DNA from: Pseudoips prasinana
Lineage: Eukaryota > Arthropoda > Insecta > Lepidoptera > Nolidae
Direction: 5' to 3'
Assembly (NCBI GenBank): GCA_951640165.1
Contig: OX621250.1
Location: 6,510,001-6,574,000 of the forward strand
DNA: 64,000 nt
Below the pieces are notes generated by a model, which worked only from the letters and a program-made list of their open reading frames with translations, did no database searches and was not told the DNA's origin. The position numbers were made by a program, and so were the translations under genes. Shown in pieces: positions 1-10,473 of this stretch (positions are counted from its first letter, which is position 1; the number at the start of each line of letters is the position of its first letter).

Positions 1-272
1 ATCAGGAGGGAGAGAGCTCGATACACTCATTTTCATAGTAAAATTTCACATTTTCTCAAATTACTCCCGAAATATGGGAGTTATGAAGAAATTCATCACC
101 ACAAGTTATGAAGGCATTAAGTAATCGAATAAGATGGCATCATTAGTTTGGCATAATTTTACTCTTTTTTTTCGGACATGTCTACGTCCAACCGCTCCCA
201 TACATTCGTTCCACTGTGAGACGGCGAGAAAATGATACAATTTAGGGCTCATCTAGGGTGCGCGCAAACGGG
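1..272. other. Intronic DNA left of the MULE insertion
   Basis: No coding exon or recognisable repeat is seen. Because the CDKL-like gene continues to the right with a mid-kinase exon, this stretch is inferred to be intron of that gene. Confidence 0.5.
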
Positions 273-280
273 CCACCGAC
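273..280. repeat. Left target-site duplication of the MULE
   Basis: CCACCGAC occurs immediately outside both ends of the element, here and at 3865-3872. Eight base pairs is within the range for Mutator-like elements, which usually make 8-11 bp duplications. Confidence 0.85.
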
Positions 281-301
281 GGGTTATTCCCAAAGTACTC
301 C
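281..301 (+). repeat. Left terminal inverted repeat of the MULE
   Basis: Pairs with 3844-3864 over 21 bp with a single mismatch at the third base. Related TACTCC-containing motifs recur inside the end around 340-365, 392-412 and 440-470. Confidence 0.85.
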
Positions 302-1027
302 ATTCTTTTGTTCGAAAAAGATAAGGATTTCATACATTCATTCCCAATTTACTCCATTGAATTTCTATTATTTAAAAATACCTATTATTTTGTTCCCAAT
401 TTGCTCCATACCTTAAATCCCTCTTCAAATACTCATTATTCGTTATCAATTCTCAACCTGCTCCATCTAAATAATTACCTACAAAATATTTCAGTACAAT
501 CCGTCACAAAAGTTTTAAAACAGTGTTTAACCTGATCAAATTTTATGTGATAGATTCATGCGTTTTATAAATGGCTTTTAAAGCCTTAACTTGTTCGCTG
601 CCCATTAAAATGTTCTAACATTTTGTCAAAATCATAACTTAAATTGAAAATTAACAAAATATGTTTAGTGAGTCATCTAGCGGATAAATTCGACACTTAT
701 TTATCATTACATTTTATTTGCGCGTTTAGCGTGTGTGAGAGAGATAGCGCGATAGTTGCGGCTAAAAAAAAGGGTTGCATTTTCATTAGTTGGTTGGTAT
801 TGTAATTATTATCTATGTGTAAGTAATACGTCATAAAGGTTAATTGGTCAGTTGACTTAGAAAGATTAACACCTAACTGACGACCGGATTACCGATTAAT
901 AAATATTTTAATGTTCCTAGGCTATATCTTATTTTGTAATAAGCTGAATAGTATAGCTATGTGATAAGTGTTATCAAATCTAAGTGATCAGTTATTTTAA
1001 TTACGAAACGAAATAAGAAAAGATAAA

Positions 1028-1103
1028 ATGAACCATGTAAATGACACAGGCGAAGCTGGAACAAGTGCCGGAGACCCAGAATTTCATTTTCTGACTGGAC
1101 AAA
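1028..1103 (+). CDS. MULE transposase, coding exon 1
   Basis: A short exon starts at an ATG and encodes 25 residues plus one base, ending at a strong donor (GTAAGT at 1104). Joining to the acceptor at 1818-1819 keeps frame and completes the FLYWCH finger, whose first part would otherwise lack a start codon. The start is the first ATG in this frame; its context (AAA before ATG) is good for an insect gene. Confidence 0.75.
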
Positions 1104-1229
1104 GTAAGTACCTCCTATTATTAATTTAATCTAATAAGTTTATTTTGTATTTTACGTTTGAACTTGAGGATAAAATTAGTTCATATTAATCACTTACAAA
1201 TCCATTTATATTTATAAAAAAATATAATT

Positions 1230-1264
1230 ATTCTATATAAAAGTAAGTAACTTTTATATAGAAT
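1230..1264. repeat. Perfect hairpin in the transposase intron
   Basis: Arms of 15 bp around a 5-bp loop (AAGTA). A second perfect hairpin with 13-bp arms and a 2-bp loop follows at 1281-1308. Confidence 0.8.
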
Positions 1265-1819
1265 ATTTTTTTATTCACAAATATTCTTGTTTGTCCAAAC
1301 AAGAATATCTATGGAAGGCTTAGTTAGTTTGTATGAACTTGGACATAAGGGATATCGTTACAATTAACTTACCCAGCTTAATTGACTTACCGAGCGACAT
1401 ATTTTTAAGACAGTCGTTTTTTGGGTTATTTACCTACTTAGTTCTCCGTTCCCGGAGGGCTCCGATTTCAATAATTTTGTACCTACCTTGCTGTTAATGT
1501 ATTAGTTTTCTGTTTTAAAGCCAAGTTTGTTAATTAAATTCCAACATAAAAATGTTTAAAAATTACAAAATCTGTATTGAAAGTAAAAGTACATCTAAAT
1601 TCACTTGCCAAAAAGGGTTACAAGATTCTACCTGAGCAAAAACCAGTTACAATAGAACAATAGAGCCGGTGCTGGCGGCCGATACACCATTAAGCATGTT
1701 CCTCCTAAAATACACAATCTTACGTTGTTGTGAGTACTTAAGAACTCATGACTGATATGCTTGATAGTTTTAAATCACGAAATCGTTATGCTGATCTTAA
1801 TTACCTCATTTTTTTTTAG

Positions 1820-3114
1820 AAGGAAGAATACTAGTTCGTGCTCGCTACCGATTTTACTTGCACCACACTACGGGTGATGGATCTCAGATGTGGAGATGTA
1901 TGCAAAGAAGTTGTTCAGCGAGATTGAAAATATCAGGAAAAAGGATTTTACGGGAAGATAATCATACCTGTACTTTACAGAGTTCAATAATTGAAGAATT
2001 TAAAGAAGAGTGCATACGTAGAGCCCAAAGTGAAATTAGTGCTATTCCAAAAATTTACGAGAGCGCCTACAAGTCTTTTGTAGACAGGGGATATCATTTG
2101 ATTGCTAATACTGTATCATTTAAAAGTATCAAGTCATTAATGTATCGTGCAAGAAATTCAAAGCTAAAGGTGTCGAAAACAACATTTACAACACCAGATC
2201 AAGTGGAAATCCCAAGTAAATTTCAGGAATTTTTATTATTTCGTGACAATACCTCAGGAATAATTGCTTTTTCTACCACAGAAGGTAGAAAAACATTAAC
2301 AAATAGTAAAACCTGTTTCATGGATGGGACTTTCATGAGTTGCCCCAAGCCATTTTATCAACTCTACTCAATTCACGTGGACCTGGGCAGCAACGACTGT
2401 CAATCCTTAACATGCCCCGTTGTGTTCATTCTACTAGCCAACAAAATGCAACATACATATGAAGTTGCGCTAAATTTAGTAAAACAACACGTGCCTGGAT
2501 GGAGTCCTCAAACAATTCATATTGACTTTGAAATAGCAGTCATTAATGCTTTGCGTAATACATTGCCCAATGCTATAATCAAAGGATGTAATTTCCATTT
2601 TAAGCAAGCTATATTAAAGAAATGTCGTGATATTGGAATTGCAACCAAAGAAGAAAAGGACCATGTGGCTAGGTGCAGTGCTTTAGCACATCTTCCAATT
2701 GAAATACGAGTAGTAGAAGATGGTTGGTTAGCTATAATGGAAGTATCCCCCAATAGTGAAAATGTCACAAAATTTAATAATTATTTTGTTTCTACTTGGC
2801 TGGAGAATTCATCTTTTTCAATAGACATATGGAATTGCGAAGGACAACGTCATAGAACGACGAACTTAGTTGAATCGTGGCACAAAAGACTAAATAATGT
2901 AATCACAAAAAAACCACGCTTGCTTGCATTCTTACAAGCGATTCAAGAAGAAGCTGTTTATTTTGAACGTTATCGTTGCATTCCTAAAATAAATAGAAGT
3001 AGACAATCTATAAACAGAGATTTGAAACTGGCTTTGATTGTAAAGCAGTTAAGAATAGCAACATATACATTACTAGAAGCATTACATCAAATTAGCAAAT
3101 TATTTGAAATATAA
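1820..3114 (+). CDS. MULE transposase with FLYWCH finger, coding exon 2
   Basis: The exon follows a pyrimidine-rich acceptor (TTTTTTTTAG, ending at 1819) and runs to TAA at 3112-3114, giving a 456-residue protein together with exon 1. The start of the exon encodes a FLYWCH-type zinc finger (aromatic residues, MWRC...C, then H.C). The catalytic region shows the MULE pattern: first Asp in CFMDGTF, second Asp in HIDFEIA, the GCNFHFKQA motif (C..H), and a late Glu in NLVESWHKRLN. These steps are needed for cut-and-paste transposition in the nucleus. No internal stop is seen. An AATAAA at 3570-3575 could end the transcript. Family-level call is confident; activity is inference. Confidence 0.85.
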
Positions 3115-3569
3115 TTTGCCTTCAAAATAGGCTAGTTTTAAGCTCTATTCCAAATATTTGAAATAATTGCCTTAATCTTATCTTACATTTGATGTTGATA
3201 ACTTTTAAAATGATTAAAAACATGTTGTTTACAAGGACTAAAAGAAATTGATTAAGAAAGACTAGACAATTAGTAATTATAAGTACTTTTCAAAATGTTG
3301 TTTAAAAGTTCAAATGAAGACTGTTCAAAGTATGTTATGTTAAGATTAATTGCCAGACTGATATCGTTTAAGATTTTTATTAGTTGTTTTCATTTTATTA
3401 GAATTATAGGTCCGAAGCCTGCTTATTTAATTTTGTTAGTGGAATTTCGAATAGTTTTAATTGTTGATTGTTAAACTTTTTTTGTACCCAAAGCTTATTT
3501 AATTTCTGACGTGGACTTTTGAATGTTTTTAGTTGTTTATTTTATTTTTTGATTGTTAAACCCAATTAT

Positions 3570-3575
3570 AATAAA
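3570..3575 (+). promoter_or_regulatory. Candidate poly(A) signal of the MULE transcript
   Basis: AATAAA lies about 455 bp after the transposase stop, inside the element and before its terminal repeats. Confidence 0.4.
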
Positions 3576-3702
3576 TATATACATATTGATTGTTAATTTA
3601 CAGTGTTTTATTTCAAACATATTTTTACATTTTGTAAAACTTTTGAGCCTGACAGTACATCTGCTATCCTTGCTTATTTTAATTCCTTTTTATTTTAAAT
3701 AG

Positions 3703-3864
3703 CGTGGAGTACTTTGAGAACATCTTAATATTTTCATGGAGTAGAATGAAACCTAATTTAAAATGTATAATTATTTATGGAGTACTTTGGGAATTATTTT
3801 TGGAGTACTTTATTATTTATGGAGTACTTTGGGAATTATTTTTGGAGTACTTTGGGAATAAGCC
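3703..3864 (+). repeat. Right end of the MULE with tandem GGAGTACTTT motifs
   Basis: GGAGTACTTT recurs at least five times (about 3705, 3779, 3796, 3819 and 3844), alternating with GGGAATTATTTTT. The final copy forms the terminal repeat. Such arrays near termini often bind transposase; here that is inference. Confidence 0.75.
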
Positions 3865-3872
3865 CCACCGAC

Positions 3873-4595
3873 TACCGCCACCTAGTTTGGACACGTCCTT
3901 TGGTACCCCACAAACGAAGGTGGACGCTACATTTTGTTACTGCCCTGCTATAAAGTCCCACGATGGGTTAAGCGATAAGTCACCACCAGTTGCGTGTCGC
4001 GGCCACTCAGTCGCGTGTGGCTGACACTACGTGTAGCGAGTGGCCGTCACTCACTACGCGTGTATGGTGAGGGAATCCTAATGGCATGAAAAATCTGGAA
4101 TAACTTTTTGCCGCACCAGTGGCTGCCACCGGTGGTCCGTCTGTGTTGAGTCACAGCGTAAAGTTGTTAATCTCGCCCATAGTTCACTAATCCGTAGCGC
4201 AACTTCCTATGACCGCCTCTTACTAAAGAGAATGAAGTAATGTATTATTATTAGTATTTTTTACTATTTTATCCTTTTGATAATACGATCAGCCTCGTTA
4301 TTCTCAACCGCAACTAATAAGGTCCGGGGCTCAAATTCCGGGTCGGTAAAAAAATGATTTTTGGGAATCTACCATTAAGAAAATTTCTCAGTACGAAGTC
4401 TGGAAGGTGGCGGTAATAAACCCCCGTGCCTCTGAGACTCGGATATACTACAAAACATTGTACTAAATATAATGTGTACATAGTAGGGGTATGTTTATCT
4501 GATCACTAGCGTTCTGTCAACCTAGGTATTTAATCTGTGACAAGATTGTCACAGATTAAATATAATTTTACTAAAGCACTATATTTATTTGTCAG
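3873..4595. other. CDKL-like intron with a degraded SINE
   Basis: About 4290-4455 is a diverged copy of the tRNA-derived SINE seen better at 8656-9026 (shared: CCGGGTC, TCTCAG, GAAGTCTGG, CCCCCGTGCCTC). The rest shows no gene. Confidence 0.5.
4528..4561. repeat. Perfect hairpin just upstream of an exon
   Basis: Arms of 15 bp around the loop AGAT, ending 34 bp before the acceptor of the first visible CDKL-like exon. Confidence 0.8.
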
Positions 4596-4776
4596 GCAAG
4601 TTAGCACCGCGCCACCAGCAGGTGGTGGCACGCCTCGCTGGAGGTGCAGCTCTCAGCGGTGCGGTGACGTCACGCGGGCCTTTGCCAGGAGTAGGACTAG
4701 CCCGAGAACTCCTCGCTGCCTGCCTGCGGACCGAGCCGCGCGCCCGCCCTGCAGCAATAGCGTTACTGCGGCACAA
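4596..4776 (+). CDS. CDKL-like exon A: end of kinase C-lobe
   Basis: The acceptor is TTTGTCAG at 4595 and the donor GTATGT at 4777. Enters in phase with two bases (completing a Gly) and leaves with two. It encodes KLAPRHQQVV at the start and ARPAAIALLRH at the end. It is much more GC-rich than its surroundings. Without splicing the frame stops at once (TAT GTA TAA), and splicing to exon B restores the family motif HKYF. Confidence 0.8.
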
Positions 4777-5808
4777 GTATGTATAACCAGTTTTACACCA
4801 TGACATTAACACCATATTTATATTGAAAAAAAGAGCTGTAAGAGCTATCTATAATCTTGGCCTGAGAGTGTCTCTAAGAGAAAAGTTCAAAAGTTTAACA
4901 TTCTAACTGTACCATCTCAGTATATATATGAAAATCTACTATATGTTCATAAAAATATCGATTCCTTCTGTAAAAGGAGCGATACACATAATGTAAATAC
5001 TAGATATAAGAATAATCTCATATTACATTCTACCCGTCTCCACAAAATAAGTAACTCTTTTATGGGGCAATAACAAGCTTCCCAATGATATTAGACAATT
5101 GTCTACGAATAAGTTTAAAAGAATTATTAAAGCCAAATTGTGTAGCAATTTACAAAATTTCGGATTATTTAAGTGACAAAAGTGCTTGTGATTGAGTTGT
5201 TCTGAGTCAACACATATGATTGTAATTAATCTTAAGTATATATTATATAAAAAAATAATTTCTACTGTGTTTTCTGGCAGTGTTTCTTAGTAGCTGCCGC
5301 GTCATGCACTGCACGGTAGGGTAATAAAATGACGATTCCACATAAATGTAATTTTTTACGGTATAAAAGATTCTTGACTGTTGACTTTTTGACTTCATAA
5401 AATAATGTGAAAAATAAAATACTTCAAAAATAATTGAAAAGAGTTAGGGTATAACAGAATTTACTGCTCTGTTGGTCTAGTAGTTTAGTTACCCTGACTG
5501 TAAGGCCAGAGGTCGTGGTTTCGATCCTCATCCAGGGCAAATATTATGTGATTAATTTATCTGTAACAACATTTAAGAATAAGAATAATAAATTTTATTA
5601 AAAAATACATGAAATTCATGATCTTTAATAAAAGTGGTTTACAACATGTCTGCCATTTTCCATAGCGTGCAAATATCTTAGGTATCGGTATTTAGATATA
5701 TGTATATTTATCAGTTGTCCGGTTGTTATTGTAAATGCTCTGTGTTGCCTAAAGTGCCTCACAGTTTTCTAGAGCCATCCGCTTGACCATTAGCAGTATC
5801 CGTTTAGA
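4777..5808. other. Intron with a tRNA-derived SINE
   Basis: A SINE with tRNA-like A and B boxes (GTTGGTCTAGTAG and GGTTTCGATCC) starts near 5466 and runs to about 5780. A diverged LINE-like tail may lie around 4840-5200. No gene seen. Confidence 0.5.
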
Positions 5809-6577
5809 TATAGAATTATCAATCATTAATGGCTACGGACTACCATCGCACTGTACGCATTAATATTAAATAAATAAATGACTTTTATTTTGGACAACAA
5901 TACAGATCCATATTTTGGTAGTAAAGTGACTTATGAACTAATGTTAGTCAGCAAAATTGGTGAGTGGGTGTTAGAAATTAAGGTAAGTACCTTTTTTTCG
6001 TGCTACTGTGCGTAATGCCTACGCATGCCACCCGCAAAAAGTGCCTGCGGGTGGGTATGTCGGACTCGCACTAACTAGACCTAACTTTCCGTGGACTTCT
6101 TTTGGCGCCTGATGGGAGGAGCCCCGGGAACGCGTGCTGCTCCGGTGCCCCTCTTTTGCGCCATGTACCAGGTGGTCGGGACACGTACCCTGGGAGGGCT
6201 CGGGATTGCCCTTCCCTATTGTCGACTCCTGCCAGTAAGGCACAGCGGCTGTGCCATAAACAGATCGCTGTCTTCCCGGAGCTGCTTGCACGTGGTGGCA
6301 GTAGAGGACACTTCTCACCCTGCCACCGCAGCCCCGTTCTTACCATACCTACTTTCGACGACTATTATGGCACTGTTCTTGTTCTAGGTGAGATTCCTAC
6401 TGAAGCTTAATTTATAACACCTACTCACCAATTTTGCTGACTAACATTAGTTCATAAGTCACTTTACTAACAAAATATGGATCTGTATTGTTGTCCAAAA
6501 TAAGTCATTTATTTATTTAATATTAATGCGTACAGTGCGATTGTAGACCGTAGCCATTAATGATTAATAATTCTATA
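5809..6577. mobile_element. Foldback element with about 160-bp inverted termini
   Basis: Sequence 5809-5967 is repeated in inverse orientation at 6418-6577 with few mismatches. The 450-bp core is GC-rich and carries overlapping open frames on both strands but none that looks like a protein. Part of the core (GTGGGTATGTCGGACTCGCAC) recurs near 49075. This is most likely a non-autonomous DNA transposon that has picked up or amplified a core; TA flanks suggest a TA target, but that is not certain. Confidence 0.7.
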
Positions 6578-7309
6578 CTCTGTCTGTGCAGAACGCAATA
6601 AAGCACCCTTACTTTATTACCCTCTGCAACTACCCAACAATAGGTGAGCTGTAATTTTCAGCAACCGTTCTGAAGATGCTGTTGTTACTGTGTACTGTAA
6701 TATTCCAGTAAAGTATTTTGTAACGGAATTTCTGGAGCTTATAATCAATTTTTATTTTTTACTACAAATTATAATATAGCTTATTAACTAGCCAATCTCC
6801 TGTACTGCTCAACTCGATAAACTCACTCCACACATTTGACTTCCAATCATCCAAGCACATCTACTATCTACCTATACACACATACTAACTTACTTTTACA
6901 CACACATAATTCTACGATAATATATATATTATTTAGTTCCCTAATTTTTGTTCTTATCAATCTAGTTTATAATAAACATTAATATTAAGTTCGCCTTGTT
7001 ACGAAATCAAACCGCGTGAGGGCCCTGGTGACCTGTAATTCAGGTTTCTCGTAAACCTACATCAGGCACCAGTCTCTCACAAAGTTGGGTTCTAGCTTGG
7101 CAGTATTGTCATATCATTATGAAATTGTCACTAGTTTCTAGATAACCCTATTCTTTGTGAAGAGAAAATAAATATATTTTCAATTTTTGAATATTTAGCC
7201 CAGTGTATATGAATATATGGTCTGCGTACTTTGTCCTAGGATATTTTTTATTAATATATTATAGAAATAGCGACGAATTAGTTTATATACCAATTAATAA
7301 TGTTTACAG
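6578..7309. other. Intron with a LINE 3'-UTR-like remnant
   Basis: About 7005-7195 resembles 9570-9715 (CCTGG..ACCTGT, CTCTCA, CTATGAAATTGT, GAGA.AAATAAAT), suggesting the same LINE 3' tail. The remainder shows nothing recognisable. Confidence 0.35.
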
Positions 7310-7382
7310 ATATTTCGTTGCCGATGGTTTTGTGGAGAGCTTCAACGCTGAATTGAGAAAGAAACTTGGGAAGGAGATTGAG
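7310..7382 (+). CDS. CDKL-like exon B: end of kinase domain
   Basis: The acceptor is TGTTTACAG at 7309; the donor is a weak GTGCAG at 7383. It encodes YFVADGFVESFNAELRKKL and the frame agrees with exon A. This aromatic-Asp-Gly-Phe and basic helix is the CDKL2/3 signature. Confidence 0.75.
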
Positions 7383-7786
7383 GTGCAGTACCATATAAGT
7401 ATTAAATATTATAAAAGTGAATAATGAGTAGGATTTTTGTAATTTGTTATGACATTTGTATTTAACTAGATAGTTTTCTTGAATCAGTTCAGGCTCATGA
7501 GTAGATAGCTCCTTCAACTTCATTATCTTCATTGTCTATCATATGTTACATCTTGTATAAGCGAGAGACTTATACTTAAATAATAAATGCTGAAAACCGA
7601 ATCATAACGTTATTTAGCAAAATTGTTAGCAAATTATTGAATTATAGCAAATTATATTTACGAAAAACATGTTCACCATATTGATGATTATAAAATAGAT
7701 GTTTTCCTCTTGTAAAAATAGGTATTGACTTCAGTCATTTATTAAAATTGACTTTATTTTTAATTCAGCATGGTCTTTAATTGCAG

Positions 7787-7858
7787 AGCCCCCCAACGCA
7801 TCACACGGCACGGCCCGCCACCAAACAGCGACAACAATGGACCCTGAACATTATACCA
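7787..7858 (+). CDS. CDKL-like exon C
   Basis: The acceptor is TTAATTGCAG and the donor GTAAGT at 7859. It is 72 bp, phase 0 at both ends, and encodes a Pro/Thr/His/Gln-rich linker. Assigned by splice signals and phase, not homology. An alternative upstream acceptor exists near 7768. Confidence 0.6.
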
Positions 7859-7924
7859 GTAAGTTATCTTTGTGCTTCTAACACCAACCATTGGCGTGGT
7901 TGATAGATACTTCTCAAAAATGGG

Positions 7925-8125
7925 AAATCATACATTTAATCGTCCGGCGGGTCTCGAACCTGCACCATCTACCAATCCGGGGTAGGCGCTCTGCGTTAAG
8001 CTACGAACGATACACGCTGGCAGATCAAATTTAGGATTCCCTTGCAAACACCCTTCCGGAGTATGTAGGTATTATCTATCGGCTTTGTTTTCTAGAAACA
8101 TGGCCGACTGATATGTTCACAGTTG
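7925..8125 (-). mobile_element. tRNA-derived SINE (family with CCGGCGGGTCTCGAACC)
   Basis: On the - strand the head has a tRNA-like B box (GGTTCGAGACC). A second copy of the same family lies at 11985-12180, sharing the GGCCGA..AT.TTCACAGT end. Confidence 0.6.
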
Positions 8126-8655
8126 CATGTGAAAGATCATATAATATTGATAATACCTTCCAAATTATTAAATTTTATAACATTTTTCGCATTTGCCTTT
8201 CACTCGATTCCCAACCGGAACAAATATTTGTGTGCATGTCTCTGAGTCTGAGTGTAATTATCGATATAAATATAAATATGTATTTACACAAGAAAAGTAG
8301 TATATTTAGTATACAGTTTCCACAGGACAAGCTCTGCTTAGTTTGGGATCAGATGGCCGTGTGAAAATAATGTCCCATGATATTAACTTTAAAATTATAA
8401 TTGATTCGTTTATTATTAATTAAAAAGACAACGCCCCCACTAAGGAAATTAATCTCTGTGTCTCAATAAATATTCTCGGTCTATTTTTCCTTAGATGATA
8501 CTATGCTTCAAGAAATTGTCATTTTCGTTAGTCATCCTCAGAACTATCATTAGTATTTGTTATTAAGCTTCCTTCAATGTTTAAAACCTCATTCTTGGTT
8601 CACAAGTTTTAATGGTTTACAGCTAGTGGTTTACTGTTTAGTGGTTAGATGACTT

Positions 8656-9026
8656 GACTGCCTCGTTGGTCTAGCGGTAGCGTGTTCACCCGCAGAGAAC
8701 GAGGTCCTGGGTTCAAATCCCGGGTCAGGCCAAAAAGTGATTTTGGGACTTTTCTGTAAAAAGAAAAAATTCTCAGCATCAGCCCGAAGTCTGGGAGTTG
8801 GCGGTATTATACCCCCGTGCCTCGGAGAGCACGTAAAGCCGTCGGTCCTGTACCTTACCTCTTTCCGGTCGTGTCGCATAGGCGTCCCATCGGATCCTGA
8901 GAGTGATGGAATAGAAAGTGCTCCTGTGTTTGCGCACACACTTGAGCACTATAATATACCCGCGCAGATGGCTAATCTGTTGAGACTGGCCGCCGTGGCC
9001 GAAATTCGGCTAGGAGGACATTATTA
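8656..9026 (+). mobile_element. tRNA-derived SINE, full-length copy
   Basis: The head has A box (TTGGTCTAGCGGTAGC) and B box (GGTTCAAATCC) like a tRNA, followed by a long body ending in GGCCGAAATTCGGCTAGGAGG and ATT repeats. Other copies: 4290-4455, 45888-46283 (inverse) and 57452-57860. Confidence 0.75.
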
Positions 9027-9071
9027 TTAATAGTGGTTTACTGCTTATCTATAAGTGTTATATCTTTCCAG

Positions 9072-9138
9072 GATAACAGCAGATCAAGAACAGACAGCAC
9101 TGCTGGTGAATCACTTATTGACTACAATTATACACCCA
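9072..9138 (+). CDS. CDKL-like exon D
   Basis: The acceptor is ATCTTTCCAG and the donor GTGAGT at 9139. It encodes a Ser/Thr/Asp-rich segment ending in YNYTP. The frame follows exon C in phase 0 and leaves in phase 1. Confidence 0.7.
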
Positions 9139-9232
9139 GTGAGTTTAGTTTTGCACTCATAGTGTTATTTTTTATAATAACAACTGGTATAACGTTTATC
9201 CCAATTGATGTATTAACCGTTGTAATGTTTAG

Positions 9233-9321
9233 TAGATTCGGAAACTGTGATGGAAACAAGTCCTGTAGAGAAGAAGCCCCCTGCCATCGTGGTCGCAGTC
9301 TCTTCTCATGAACCTGTAGAG
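9233..9321 (+). CDS. CDKL-like exon E
   Basis: It follows a 94-bp intron; donor GTAAGT at 9322. It encodes DSETVMETSPVEKKPPAIV and on to EPVE. The acceptor is ambiguous: TTTAG at 9232 or TAG at 9235, a three-base difference that keeps frame either way (NAGNAG-like). Confidence 0.7.
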
Positions 9322-10401
9322 GTAAGTCTGCCTATCTTCCACAACTAGAAACTAGCCTTGGCTTAGATGTTAGGCACCGTTCCTGTTTAGGGCATGACGT
9401 AAACCCAGCCTTTTGCCACTTGTTTAAAAGGTCATTTTACGATGAGCGGTTACCGTAAGTTGACGTGTGACGGATGAATAATGCTTGTAACACACATGGC
9501 AACACTATTTCATTCCGTTTTGAATTTACTTATATCCGCATTAAGTTAAGTAATTTAAGAGGGTGATTGCCTGGAGATCTGTCATACAGGTCTTGAACCC
9601 AGTATAGACTCCAGCTCTCATAAAGGTTTAAATCTAAACTATGAAATTGTAACTATGTTTAAGATGCTATGCACCTAAAATGAGAGAAATAAATGTTCTA
9701 TTATTATTATTATTTCGTAGACGTTTTCATCTCTTCCTGTTGAGATCTGACGACCGTACTCACGCACACGCTCTTTGTTTTTACCTTGTTATTCTTTTAA
9801 AGTATATAAACTACATGTATTCTGCTACTCGAAACTAACTTCTCCTATTCGCTTTGGTGGAAATAACTACCAGCTGTGCAGCACCTCTCCCCTCGTCTCC
9901 TCTCCTATTTGATGGAAACGGGGCGTAATGCTGAATTTGGCAGCCATTTATCGTACACAGCAAAATAATGTTTAATTTTATCTACTATTTTAATTGAAAT
10001 TGGTAGTGTATTACTTAATACATAAAATAATTTCTTGCTTCCACAAGATTGCAAAATGGTACTAACGCTATTGCCATATTATGTAAGGTTTATATACTTC
10101 TTTGGTAGAGTTCGTTGAGCGAATAAACGCTGTGCTCTACTTGTATAAAGTTGTCGCGCCAGTACCTACACATCAAGAAGGGGGACAAACATGAGTGATT
10201 CTATGTGTGACTACGGTAACCACTTAGTATTAAATGCGATGTGTTTGTTCGCTGTCTTGGTTATACCAAATGTTTAATACTTAAGATGGAACGCAATGCA
10301 TGACTTGATTAATTTCTCTTTTCTTGGAAAGTGGCACAGTGTTTAATAGTTATACCCATCTTGCAATAACAACTATTTCTATTTATTTGTGTGTTCGCCA
10401 G
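9322..10401. other. Intron with a LINE tail
   Basis: About 9565-9715 is a LINE 3'-UTR-like remnant ending in an ATT repeat, related to 7005-7195. Nothing else recognised. Confidence 0.35.
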
Positions 10402-10473
10402 GTAGCAGCACTGCCACCGGCGCGGCCTGCCCCTCCACGGACTCTTGCTCGTGCCCTCAATGATACATTTCAG
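10402..10473 (+). CDS. CDKL-like exon F
   Basis: The acceptor is GTTCGCCAG and the donor GTGACG at 10474. It is 72 bp, phase 0, encoding a Pro/Ala-rich stretch (LPPARPAPPRTLARALN). GC-rich against an AT-rich intron, as in the other coding exons. Confidence 0.7.

Larger units (their letters stand above)
281..3864 (+). mobile_element. Complete Mutator-like DNA transposon (MULE)
   Basis: This 3,584-bp element has 21-bp terminal inverted repeats with one mismatch (core TTATTCCCAAAGTACTCC at the left, its complement at the right). It is flanked by the 8-bp duplication CCACCGAC. It encodes a spliced transposase with a FLYWCH-type zinc finger and a MULE DDE domain. The inside of each end carries further degenerate copies of the TACTCC/GGAGTA terminal motif. 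The intact reading frame, canonical splice sites, near-identical termini and perfect target duplication are what one expects of a recent and possibly autonomous insertion. It lies in an intron of the CDKL-like gene in the same orientation. Family assignment rests on visible motifs, not on a database search. Confidence 0.85.

Noticed and set aside
4585..4815. Open frames on the - strand and in other + frames over the GC-rich kinase exon
   Set aside because: They overlap the exon that continues the kinase motif and lack any recognisable sequence; GC-rich DNA has few stops.
6019..6410. Four overlapping open frames of 91-102 codons
   Set aside because: They lie in the GC-rich core of the foldback element, on both strands, with no protein-like pattern.
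8656..8730. Possible tRNA gene
   Set aside because: A and B boxes are present, but the sequence continues into a body shared with other copies, so it is a SINE head. The same applies at 5466, 7925-8010, 35385-35455, 42230-42298, 54383 and 57452.
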